Below, piece by piece: positions 9,105 to 16,535 of a stretch of 32,705 bases of DNA (position 1 is the stretch's first letter; the number at the start of each line of letters is the position of its first letter). Origin of the DNA: Bacteroidaceae bacterium (GTDB lineage: Bacteria > Bacteroidota > Bacteroidia > Bacteroidales > Bacteroidaceae); assembly GCA_900770665.1 (NCBI GenBank), contig CAAGKZ010000101.1, positions 1 through 32,705 of the forward strand. The letters are read 5' to 3'. A model generated the notes under the pieces. The model did no database searches, had not been told where the DNA came from, and was given only the letters and a program-made list of their open reading frames with translations. Made by a program: the position numbers and the translations under genes.

Positions 9105-9686
9105 ATGAAATTTAAATTTTTGATGTTTGCGTTGGTTGTTGCTTTCGCCGCAACAGTTAATGCTCAGGAGGTTACAGAGAAGGAAGTTAAGTGCGAAAAA
9201 TGTGAAAACGCTGCTGCAGGTCCAAAGGCCGCTGTAAAGGGCGCTGGTGCAAAGGAGGCTGTTAAGCTTGCAGGTCCTAAGGCTGCAGGTGAAAAGGCTG
9301 CAAAGAAAGAGGCTTGTGGCAAGGCTGCAAAGAGAGAGGCCGGTCCAAAAGAGGCTGTAAAACTCGCAGGTCCTAAGGCTGCAGGCAAAAAGGCTGCCGA
9401 GAAAGAGGCATGTGGCAAGGCTGCAGGTGCAAAGGCAGCTCCAGGCAAGGCTGCCGTAAAGGGCGCAGGCAAGAAGGAGGCTGTTAAGGTTGCAGGTGCA
9501 AAGGGCGCAGGTGCAAAGGCTGCTCCGGGCAAGGCTGCTTACAAGGCTGCCGGCAACAAGGCTGCCGGCAACAAAGCTGATGCAAAGGCAGAGGCTAAGG
9601 CTGCAAAGGCTGCTGAAAAAGCTGCAAAGAGCCAGGCCAAGAAGATTGCAAAGCAGAACAAGGAGGCCGAGAAAATGCGCAAGTAA
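9105..9686 (+). CDS. Exported Lys/Ala/Gly-rich repeat protein, histone-H1-like composition
   Basis: A 193-residue protein with a clear signal peptide (MKFKFLMFALVVAFAATVNA, cleavage before Q21). The mature part begins with a paired cysteine motif (KCEKCE, C30 and C33). It is then almost only Lys, Ala, Gly, Glu and Pro. A 32-residue unit is repeated (KEAVKLAGPKAAG at 50-62 and 82-94, each followed by KEACGKAA, with C71 and C103), then a looser third copy (KEAVKVAGAKGAG). The C-terminus is a charged Ala/Lys helix ending EKMRK. It is very basic outside the acidic start. Function is unknown: binding to DNA, LPS or polyanions, or a metal or disulfide role for the cysteines, are possibilities only. 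It has its own promoter and strong terminator, so it looks monocistronic. Confidence 0.8.
   Translation: MKFKFLMFALVVAFAATVNAQEVTEKEVKCEKCENAAAGPKAAVKGAGAKEAVKLAGPKAAGEKAAKKEACGKAAKREAGPKEAVKLAGPKAAGKKAAEKEACGKAAGAKAAPGKAAVKGAGKKEAVKVAGAKGAGAKAAPGKAAYKAAGNKAAGNKADAKAEAKAAKAAEKAAKSQAKKIAKQNKEAEKMRK
9252..9443 (+). repeat. Two 96-base direct repeat units inside the Lys/Ala/Gly-rich gene
   Basis: The coding units starting at about 9252 and 9348 are in-frame copies, 96 bases (32 codons) apart. Both encode KEAVKLAGPKAAG and later EACGKAA. A shorter, more diverged copy follows at about 9474. Such arrays can grow or shrink by slippage or recombination. Confidence 0.7.
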
Positions 9687-9701
9687 TTACACTTCAACAA
9701 T

Positions 9702-9744
9702 AAAAAAGACATCAACTTCTATTGCGAAGTTGATGTCTTTTTTT
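9702..9744. terminator. Bidirectional intrinsic terminator
   Basis: Perfect stem aaaaaagacatcaacttc (9702-9719) with gaagttgatgtctttttt (from 9726) around a 6-base loop. The A-run on one side and T-run on the other let it work in both directions. It lies 15 bases after the Lys/Ala/Gly gene stop and 16 bases from the stop of the convergent lipoprotein gene. Confidence 0.9.
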
Positions 9745-9760
9745 ATGGTTGTCCGTTACA

Positions 9761-10696
9761 TTATTCGGCCACAGGGCGTATTGAAAAACCTAAACGGCGC
9801 ATTGCAGTTTTTAAATTTGGAGCATATGATTGACCGGGACTGCCGATAAACATTTCCAGACTACAAGCATAGGCATAGTCATCGGGGGAAACTGTACTTG
9901 ACCAATAGCACATCCAACCAAGCAGGACATTACCCGTGCTTCCTTTATACGACGCAGCAGGGAGGAATAGGCATCTGCCGTTAGGACCTTTGACCTTGAG
10001 GCCAAGCATACCGCTTACTTTCACGCTTTCAAAAGTACAGTTGTCACAAAGTTCCTGCATTTCGGCCTTTGTAGGCATGCGCCAGTCGCCACCCCATTCA
10101 GTGTGGGCGACATCGTCCGCCATGTCAAGAGTTTTCTTGTCGTCGTGCCCATTATATCTTGTCATATAATCATCCGTTCCATTACACAACCGATAGTTTT
10201 CCCATCTTGTAAAATTGGTTTTTTCTTCGGTTTCACCCCATGCGTAATGCACTCCTTTATCATATATTTCTGTTGCACCCACATTGCACATCGCCCATTT
10301 CAAGCCACTTGGCAGGCCCAAATCGACATACTCATGCCCGCCTACCGAGCCGCTTGCCACAAAAGGATAAGTAAACTTCGCCACCAGCACAACACTCCTG
10401 CTCACAACAAATGTATATGCAGTCTCCGTGCTCACAGGTGTAGTATCGTCACCAACGAACCAGCCTACGAATTCATAACCCTCGTCGGGGGTTGCAACAA
10501 CCTCCAGACTGTTTCCTTTGAGTATTGTCACCACAGTTCCGGTGTGATTGGTAATCGCAACCTTGCCATTGCCATCACACTCAACAACAATTTCGCAAAT
10601 AGGAGAATCCATCTCATTCCCGTTTTCGTCACAAGAGACAAGAAGTGCCGAAAAAGCGACAACGAGCCCTAAAAGAAGTGAGAAATGCCTTTTCAT
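9761..10696 (-). CDS. Surface-type lipoprotein with an InlB-like repeat and a FISUMP domain
   Basis: A 311-residue protein. Residues 1-22 are a lipoprotein signal (lipobox LVSC, lipidated C22) followed by acidic CDENGNEMD, compatible with the Bacteroidetes surface-export signal. Residues about 35-110 look like a divergent InlB/Listeria-Bacteroides repeat (LEVVATPDEGYEFVGWF, then VVLVAKF). Residues about 118-311 match the Fibrobacter succinogenes major paralogous (FISUMP) domain: YVDLGLPSGLKWAMCNVGA, HYAWGE, GGDWRMPTKAEMQEL, YWSST, and a C-terminal GFSIRPV. FISUMP proteins are abundant in Bacteroidales and their role is not settled; adhesion or carbohydrate binding is often suggested. It is convergent with the Lys/Ala/Gly-rich gene and shares its terminator. 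Confidence 0.85.
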   Translation of the reverse strand: MKRHFSLLLGLVVAFSALLVSCDENGNEMDSPICEIVVECDGNGKVAITNHTGTVVTILKGNSLEVVATPDEGYEFVGWFVGDDTTPVSTETAYTFVVSRSVVLVAKFTYPFVASGSVGGHEYVDLGLPSGLKWAMCNVGATEIYDKGVHYAWGETEEKTNFTRWENYRLCNGTDDYMTRYNGHDDKKTLDMADDVAHTEWGGDWRMPTKAEMQELCDNCTFESVKVSGMLGLKVKGPNGRCLFLPAASYKGSTGNVLLGWMCYWSSTVSPDDYAYACSLEMFIGSPGQSYAPNLKTAMRRLGFSIRPVAE

Positions 10697-10733
10697 AGTT
10701 ATAAGATTTAATTGTTTATATAAGTTATCTTCG

Positions 10734-10765
10734 CGAATGTATGAAGTTTAATCTAAGAAAACAAT
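10734..10765 (-). promoter_or_regulatory. Possible promoter of the FISUMP lipoprotein gene
   Basis: Reading the minus strand, TACATTCG (10741-10734) is one mismatch from TAnnTTTG. A weak ATTG (10765-10762) lies 20 bases upstream. It sits about 37 bases from the start codon. Confidence 0.4.
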
Positions 10766-10843
10766 CAGATACTGTTTCTTTTTTTCACCAAGTTCTTATA
10801 GAGCAGCCTAGTAAAGCCAATAATTGTTTTATTCATGCACCTC

Positions 10844-10883
10844 AGCCCTTGCAGGCAGCGGACACGGCGTGCCGTGTCCCTAC
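10844..10883 (-). repeat. Dispersed palindromic intergenic repeat, copy 2 (inverted)
   Basis: The reverse complement matches 3483-3522 at 39 of 40 bases. The one change is in the palindrome core and turns a perfect palindrome into one with a central mismatch. The flank (agcccttgcaggcagc on the plus strand) is fully conserved. Confidence 0.8.
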
Positions 10884-10977
10884 GGAGGAGCACTGTTTGT
10901 AGCAATTGTTACAAAGTGACAGAGGTTTGAAGCTCTCTCGTCGCTTCGCTCTGTCTAGAATGAACATTGTCCGTTAC

Positions 10978-11047
10978 TTGTTATTTCGACCGCAGGGAGA
11001 AATAACAAAGATGTTTTAGAGATACTTCGCTTCGCTCAGTATAACAC
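10978..11047. repeat. Degenerate Bacteroidetes intergenic repeat with terminal hairpins
   Basis: A 9-base stem (ttgttattt at 10978-10986 with aaataacaa at 11000-11008) encloses cgaccgcagggag. It is followed by a block ending cttcgcttcgctcagtataac. The pattern (atttcgaccgcagggagaaat, then a cttcgctcagt-type end) is one I recognise as frequent between genes in this phylum. A broken related piece is at about 10933-10962. Confidence 0.55.
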
Positions 11048-11082
11048 TGTCAAAAATCTCTTTGCTCTTTCATCTTTCATCT

Positions 11083-12543
11083 TTACTCTTTGCTCCTTGC
11101 CTTAAAATGCACTGCTGCAGCAATTATAAGCGTGATCACACCGCCAAACACATACGCCAACGTGCGGTTCTCCATTCCGCACATCATTGGCGAGACGAAA
11201 ATATAGGACGAACAGACGTATGTCATTATCAATGCAGGCAGCATGCCAATCACTGTTGGTTTCTTTTCACGGAACAGATATACCGTAATACACCACAGTG
11301 TGAGCACAGCCAACGTCTGGTTGCACCATGCAAAATAGCTCCATATTGTCTGGAACGGCAGGGCGAATATGATGAAAAGCGCCACGGCAAACAACGGCAA
11401 TGACACAAACACCCTTTTTAAAAGGCTCTTTTGCGAAATATTGAACATATCCGAGACAATGAGCCTTGCACAACGGAAAGCCGTGTCGCCCGATGTAACG
11501 GCGCACCCCACAACCCCCACAAGCACACACACTGCAACAACAGGGCCAAGAGTGGTAGAGGTTATCACATCGACCATCTTTGCTGCACTGCCGCCATACT
11601 CGGCGATAGCGGAATTAAGTCCCTTTACTCCACCCCAAAAAGCCATGCCTATTGCAGCCCATATGAGGGCAATGATACTCTCGGCAATCATTGCACCATA
11701 GAATATGCTGCGCGCCTGTTTCTCGTTTGTCATGCAACGTGCCATCATGGGCGACTGTGTTGCATGGAAGCCCGAGAGCGCACCGCATGCAATGGTGGTA
11801 AACAGCATTGGCACAATGGGGAATTTATGCGGGTCGGCAATCTGATTGTTCAATGAGGTCAGTTCGGGGATAGGATATACATCGCTCTTTGTCAGCAATA
11901 TAAAAAGTATGCTAAGCGCCATTACAATCAGAGCTACACCGAACAGGGGATAGAAACGTCCTATAATCTTGTCTATGGGCAGCAGGGTTGCCAGTATATA
12001 ATAGACAAGTATCAGGCAAAGCACGGCGAAGAGTTCCCATGTTGTGGTGCCGAAGGCAACCACCTCGAGCGAGGGCATGGAGATATTGGATGCGACAAGC
12101 TCTGCCGGCTGCGACATGAACACCGCCCCCACAAGCACCATGAGCAACAACGAGAACACACGCATGAACATTTTGGTTCCGCCACCAAGATATTTGCCAA
12201 TTATTTCGGGCAGACTCAGGCCGTTGTTTTTCAATGATATTACTCCGGCAACAAAATCGTGCATCGCTCCCATGAATATGCCGCCAAGCGTTATCCACAG
12301 GAATGCCACAGGGCCGTAGGCCGCACCAAGCAGCGCACCGAAGATGGGGCCAAGACCTGCAATATTCAGCAACTGTATGAGAAACACCTTCCAGCGCGGC
12401 AAAGGCAGATAATCGACACCGTCGTACATTGTCTTTGACGGCACAGGGTTGGAGGGATTTATATCACACTTCTTTTCGAGATACTTACCATAGGTAAAGT
12501 ATGAAATTACAAGTGCCGCAAGGCAAATAAGGAATGTTATCAT
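11083..12543 (-). CDS. cstA: CstA-family carbon starvation / peptide transporter
   Basis: A 486-residue inner-membrane protein with many hydrophobic helices. It matches the short Bacteroidetes CstA form: NIAGLGPIFGALLGAAYGP at about 61-79, then WITLGGIFMGAMHDFVAG and LSLPEIIGKYLGGG. Later it has GFHATQSPMMARCM and GDTAFRCARL. CstA proteins take up peptides or pyruvate and are often induced when carbon is short. E. coli CstA is about 700 residues, so this form lacks the long C-terminal extension. It begins 7 bases after recQ ends and is most likely translated from the recJ-recQ mRNA. Pairing a nutrient transporter with two DNA-repair genes is functionally unexplained. Confidence 0.9.
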   Translation of the reverse strand: MITFLICLAALVISYFTYGKYLEKKCDINPSNPVPSKTMYDGVDYLPLPRWKVFLIQLLNIAGLGPIFGALLGAAYGPVAFLWITLGGIFMGAMHDFVAGVISLKNNGLSLPEIIGKYLGGGTKMFMRVFSLLLMVLVGAVFMSQPAELVASNISMPSLEVVAFGTTTWELFAVLCLILVYYILATLLPIDKIIGRFYPLFGVALIVMALSILFILLTKSDVYPIPELTSLNNQIADPHKFPIVPMLFTTIACGALSGFHATQSPMMARCMTNEKQARSIFYGAMIAESIIALIWAAIGMAFWGGVKGLNSAIAEYGGSAAKMVDVITSTTLGPVVAVCVLVGVVGCAVTSGDTAFRCARLIVSDMFNISQKSLLKRVFVSLPLFAVALFIIFALPFQTIWSYFAWCNQTLAVLTLWCITVYLFREKKPTVIGMLPALIMTYVCSSYIFVSPMMCGMENRTLAYVFGGVITLIIAAAVHFKARSKE

Positions 12544-12550
12544 AGCAATA

Positions 12551-14446
12551 TCATTTATTCAGTTTTATCTTGTCTCCTTTTATTATAATCTTCTCCTCGT
12601 CACACAGGTCGCGCAACAGGGTTTTCATCCCGTCGCGTGTAAGCCCCAGGGAGTCCAGCTCCTCCAACGCATGCAACTCACCGTCGGACAACAGCTGCAT
12701 CACACCTTGCAACGGAGGTCGTGCCTGTTCCACAGAGGCACGTGCACGCTCATCGGCACATACATCACAACAACCACAAGAAGTCCCGTCTTTCTCGCCA
12801 AAATATTCGAGCAACTGCACACTGCGGCATTTGTCTGCCGACGTTGCGTATTTGATTATTGCATTGAGCCTGTCACCGAAGATAGCCTTGCGCTCATCGT
12901 AGACAGAGTGCTCGAAGCGCAGGTCGCTGCCAAGAACGCGATGGCGCGTAAAGGTTATTATGGGGCATTTTTTCGATGGGGCATACTGCACCAGACGCTT
13001 GCTGTGCAGCGACACAAGGATTTCGTACATGCGGTGGCGCGACAGTTTGGTGACACGCGACAGGTAGCGCTCGTCGATGAACGCAAAGTCATTGAACAGG
13101 CCGCTGTAGTTGCGCAGTATGGCATTGATGAGCAGTTCATAATCGGCCGGAAGCCCCCTGAAACGGTAGAGCGAATCCTTGTCTACAATGAAACGCACGC
13201 GCGAGGCATACTCCATCTCCTCGACATATTCAAGGTAACCCATGCGGGTTAGCAGACGCAGGGCACTGTCGGTCTGCAGTGTAGGGCGATGGTATTTCTT
13301 GCAGAAATCGCCCAAGGAGAACTCAAAGGTACAGTCGAGGCCGTCACCCAACGCCATGTTATAGTAGTAGCATATCTCGTCGTAAACCTCGCGTATGAAC
13401 TCCTGCGGCGGATAGTTGTCGGAGAGGCGGCGCGAGACAATCTGCTTATCAATGCGGCTGAATAGCGTGACGGCGTATGCTTTCTCCCCATCGCGTCCGG
13501 CACGTCCCGCCTCCTGGAAATAGGCCTCGATGGAGCTTGGCAGGTCAATGTGCACAACAAGACGCACATCGGGTTTGTCGATACCCATACCAAAAGCGTT
13601 GGTGGAGACCATCACACGTGCCTTGCCTGTTTTCCATGCCTCTTCCTTCGCATCCTTGCTCTCGGGCGAGAGGCCTGCATGATAGTATTCGGCCGTGATG
13701 CCGTTGGCTGTGAGGAATTCACAAACTTCCTTTGTCTTCTTGCGGTTGAGCGTGTAGACGATGGCCGAGCCGGGAACGCGTCCCAGAATGTGCAGCAACT
13801 CGGCAGCCTTGTTCTCGGTATTGCGCACCACATAGGCAAGATTCTTGCGCCCGAAACTCATACGGTAGCAGTTCTTCTTGCGGAAGTTGAGCTGTTGCTG
13901 TATGTCATCGACCACCTCGGGGGTGGCTGTTGCCGTGAGTGCAAGCAGCGGCACTGTGGGGAAGATGTCGCGCAACTCGGCAATGCGCCTGTAGGCAGGA
14001 CGGAAGTCGTGCCCCCACTGCGAGATGCAATGCGCCTCATCAATGGTTATCAGTTGCACGTTCACACGCCTTATTTTTTTCAAGAAGAGTTCCGAGCCTA
14101 TGCGCTCGGGCGATATGTACAGAAATTTGTAATCACCGAATATGCAGTTCTCGAGCGCGGTGACCACCTCGCTTGTCTTCATTCCGGTGTATATTGCCAA
14201 AGCCTTTATACCACGGCTGCGCAAGTTCGCCACCTGGTCCTTCATCAGTGCAATGAGCGGCGTTACCACAATACACAGTCCCTCACCGGCAAGCGTGGGC
14301 ACCTGAAAGGTGATGCTCTTGCCGCCACCGGTGGGCATAAGGCCGAGGGTATCTTCCCCTCGGCCTATGCTTTCGATTATTTCGCGCTGAATACCACGAA
14401 AATCGTCATATCCCCAATATGTCTTAAGGATTCCGCGATATTTCAT
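12551..14446 (-). CDS. recQ: ATP-dependent DNA helicase RecQ, without an HRDC domain
   Basis: A 631-residue 3'-5' superfamily 2 helicase acting in recombination and stalled-fork repair. Motif 0 is YWGYDDFRGIQ (10-20), Walker A is TGGGKS (39-44), the DEAH box is at 136-139 (IDEAHCISQWGHDFRP), and motif VI is QEAGRAGRDGE. The RecQ C-terminal zinc site is visible as C540, C557, C560 and C563. A winged-helix-like tail (ELHALEELDSLGLTRDG) replaces the HRDC domain found in E. coli RecQ. The start is 6 bases after the recJ stop. RecJ nuclease digests strands opened by RecQ, so joint expression makes sense. Confidence 0.95.
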   Translation of the reverse strand: MKYRGILKTYWGYDDFRGIQREIIESIGRGEDTLGLMPTGGGKSITFQVPTLAGEGLCIVVTPLIALMKDQVANLRSRGIKALAIYTGMKTSEVVTALENCIFGDYKFLYISPERIGSELFLKKIRRVNVQLITIDEAHCISQWGHDFRPAYRRIAELRDIFPTVPLLALTATATPEVVDDIQQQLNFRKKNCYRMSFGRKNLAYVVRNTENKAAELLHILGRVPGSAIVYTLNRKKTKEVCEFLTANGITAEYYHAGLSPESKDAKEEAWKTGKARVMVSTNAFGMGIDKPDVRLVVHIDLPSSIEAYFQEAGRAGRDGEKAYAVTLFSRIDKQIVSRRLSDNYPPQEFIREVYDEICYYYNMALGDGLDCTFEFSLGDFCKKYHRPTLQTDSALRLLTRMGYLEYVEEMEYASRVRFIVDKDSLYRFRGLPADYELLINAILRNYSGLFNDFAFIDERYLSRVTKLSRHRMYEILVSLHSKRLVQYAPSKKCPIITFTRHRVLGSDLRFEHSVYDERKAIFGDRLNAIIKYATSADKCRSVQLLEYFGEKDGTSCGCCDVCADERARASVEQARPPLQGVMQLLSDGELHALEELDSLGLTRDGMKTLLRDLCDEEKIIIKGDKIKLNK

Positions 14447-14452
14447 CGCCTT

Positions 14453-16177
14453 TTATCGTGTAGCCTTTGTATTGATGCTCTCTATCTGCAACTGCACCTC
14501 GCCATGCTTGTATGCATTGTCCTCAAGGGTGTAGCAGATGTCGAACGACTGCTTTGACTTGATGTACTTCGCCTGTCGGCTCTGTCCGAAGGCAATTCCG
14601 TTGAGAATGGTATTGGACTTGTTGTCGACAAGCTCCAGTTTGATATGCTCCTGACGGCGACCTACCACCTTGCTTGTACCATAGTCACACACGTTGCGTG
14701 TGCAGAAGATTGGCTTGCTGTTCTCGGGACCGTGAGGTGCGAACTTCTTCAGGTCATTGAAGAAACGGCGTGTTATCTGCTGGAACTCCAGCTCGGCGTC
14801 AATCTCAATGACAGGCGCTGTCTGCTCGGGCAGGATGTTGTCGGTAACAAAATCCTCGAAGCGCTTTGCGAATGCCTCGATATTCTCGACCTTGAGCGAG
14901 AAACCCGCTGCGTATGTGTGACCACCGAAGTTGTCGAGCAGGTCGCGGCAGCTCTCCATTGCCTTGTAGACATCGAAGCCTGTTACCGAGCGTGCCGAGC
15001 CGGTAGCCATATCACCGGTGCAGGTTATTACCACTGCCGGACGATGATAGACCTCGGTGAGACGTGACGCCACAATACCTATGACACCACGATGCCAATC
15101 GGGGTTGAAGATTACGATGGCACGACGCTCGTCAAAGCTCTCAAGCCCCTCGACAATGCGGTTGGCCTCCTCGGTCATGCTCTTGTCGAGCTCCTTGCGT
15201 GCCTCGTTCATCTCATTTATCTGATAGCTCATCTCAAGCGCAGCCTTCAGGTTGTTCTCAATGAGCAGGTCAACGGCCACCTTTCCCTGCTGCACACGTC
15301 CCGATGCATTGATGCGCGGACCAATCTTGAAGATGATATCGTTGATGTTGATTTCCTTCTCGTTAAGACCGCACACATTGATAATAGCCTTCAATCCCGT
15401 ACTGGGGCTATGGTTAATCTGCTTTATACCATGATAGGCAAGAATGCGGTTCTCGCCCATAATGGGCACAAGGTCCGATGCTATGCTCACCGCAACCAGG
15501 TCGAGCAAGGGGTATAGCTGGTCGGCGGGGATGCCGTTGTCCATGGCAAACGCCTGCATGAACTTGAAGCCCACGCCACAACCCGAGAGGTGCGGATAGG
15601 GGTAGGTCGAGCCCTCAAGTTTCGGGTTCAGGATTGCAACGGCACAAGGCAACTGCTCATCGGGGACATGGTGGTCGCACACAATGAAATCAATGCCCAA
15701 TGACTTGGCGTATGCAATCTCCTCGACAGCCTTAATGCCGCAGTCGAGCACAATGATAAGTTTTACACCTGTAGAATAGGCATAATCCACACCGCGCTTT
15801 GAAATACCGTAACCGTCCTCGTTACGGTCGGGGATGTAATAGTCTATGTTAGACGAGAACTGTTGCAGAAACTTATATACCAGAGCCACAGCTGTGGTGC
15901 CGTCGACATCGTAATCGCCATAGACAAGTATACGCTCTTTTTTACCGAGCGCCTTGTTGAGGCGTGCGACAGCCACATCCATGCCGTTCATGAGAAACGG
16001 GTTATGGAGAAGGCTCAGTTTTGGGCGGAAAAAGTTCCTTGCTTCGGCAACAGAAGTGACCCCTCGCTTTACCAGCAGAGAGCACAGCACCGGACTAAGT
16101 TCCAGCTCAGCCGACAGCCTTGCAGCCACGTCGCCCTGCTCCTGCGTAAGAGGTTCATATTTCCATTTCTGTCCCAT
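14453..16177 (-). CDS. recJ: Single-stranded-DNA-specific exonuclease RecJ
   Basis: A 574-residue 5'-3' ssDNA exonuclease of the DHH phosphoesterase family. Metal-binding motifs are visible: YGDYDVDGTTAV with D88, D90 and D92; VLDCG at about 144-148; and CDHHVPDE with D168, H169 and H170. The DHHA1 part follows, with GRINASGR-like text (PRINASGRVQQGKVAVDLL) and VIGIVASRLTEVYHRPAVV, then the C-terminal OB-type region (KVVGRRQEHIKLEL). The length is normal for the family. It is the first gene of a tightly packed recJ-recQ-cstA cluster and is divergent from the 16536 gene. Confidence 0.95.
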   Translation of the reverse strand: MGQKWKYEPLTQEQGDVAARLSAELELSPVLCSLLVKRGVTSVAEARNFFRPKLSLLHNPFLMNGMDVAVARLNKALGKKERILVYGDYDVDGTTAVALVYKFLQQFSSNIDYYIPDRNEDGYGISKRGVDYAYSTGVKLIIVLDCGIKAVEEIAYAKSLGIDFIVCDHHVPDEQLPCAVAILNPKLEGSTYPYPHLSGCGVGFKFMQAFAMDNGIPADQLYPLLDLVAVSIASDLVPIMGENRILAYHGIKQINHSPSTGLKAIINVCGLNEKEININDIIFKIGPRINASGRVQQGKVAVDLLIENNLKAALEMSYQINEMNEARKELDKSMTEEANRIVEGLESFDERRAIVIFNPDWHRGVIGIVASRLTEVYHRPAVVITCTGDMATGSARSVTGFDVYKAMESCRDLLDNFGGHTYAAGFSLKVENIEAFAKRFEDFVTDNILPEQTAPVIEIDAELEFQQITRRFFNDLKKFAPHGPENSKPIFCTRNVCDYGTSKVVGRRQEHIKLELVDNKSNTILNGIAFGQSRQAKYIKSKQSFDICYTLEDNAYKHGEVQLQIESINTKATR

Positions 16178-16535
16178 ATATATGTTTTTTATTTTCTTTA
16201 ATTAAGGTGAGAGACAACATCTTCAACAAAAACAACGCCCACCCCGTTCATCAATCCACCACACCCGTAAATGCTTACAGCGCCCAAGCGGCAACGCAGG
16301 CAGTTCGAAAAACGCCCTATTCCGCGTAAGATAATTCTCTCAATTTGTAAAGATACGGAAAAAGTATTATATAATAACATCGATTACAAAAAAATTCACC
16401 CAGCACAACAATAAAAAGAGAATGTTATATGTTTTAACATATTTTAACTTGCTGAGAGGGGTAATTTATTTCATTTTAGGTACTTTTGTAAACATTAATG
16501 CTAAATGTGCATAATTTTAACTAAATCAATATTTT
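16178..16535. other. Divergent intergenic region between recJ and the discoidin-domain protein gene
   Basis: No gene is seen in 358 mostly AT-rich bases. A perfect -7 box TACTTTTG (16481-16488) points toward the downstream plus-strand gene, without a matching TTTG at the usual distance. No clear promoter for recJ was found; a weak minus-strand TATCTTTA lies at 16348-16355. Confidence 0.5.
16481..16488 (+). promoter_or_regulatory. Perfect -7 element (TACTTTTG)
   Basis: It matches TAnnTTTG exactly, 47 bases before the ATG at 16536. No TTTG is found 19-21 bases upstream, so a regulator may be needed or the -33 contact may be weak. Confidence 0.5.

Larger units (their letters stand above)
10697..11082. 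other. Non-coding intergenic region carrying repeats
   Basis: No gene is seen here. The region holds the lipoprotein promoter, copy 2 of the palindromic repeat, and degenerate Bacteroidetes-type intergenic repeats. At its right end, just past the cstA stop, are short 7-base iterations (aaagatg-like units on the minus strand). Confidence 0.6.

Noticed and set aside
9164..9532. Minus-strand Ala/Pro-rich frame
   Set aside because: Mirror of the Lys/Ala/Gly-rich repeat gene. The plus strand has the signal peptide, promoter and terminator.
13550..14557. Long plus-strand frame of 335 codons opposite recQ
   Set aside because: It lies wholly against recQ and the recJ end, which have full helicase and nuclease motifs. 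It shows no recognisable domain and is a shadow of recQ codon use.
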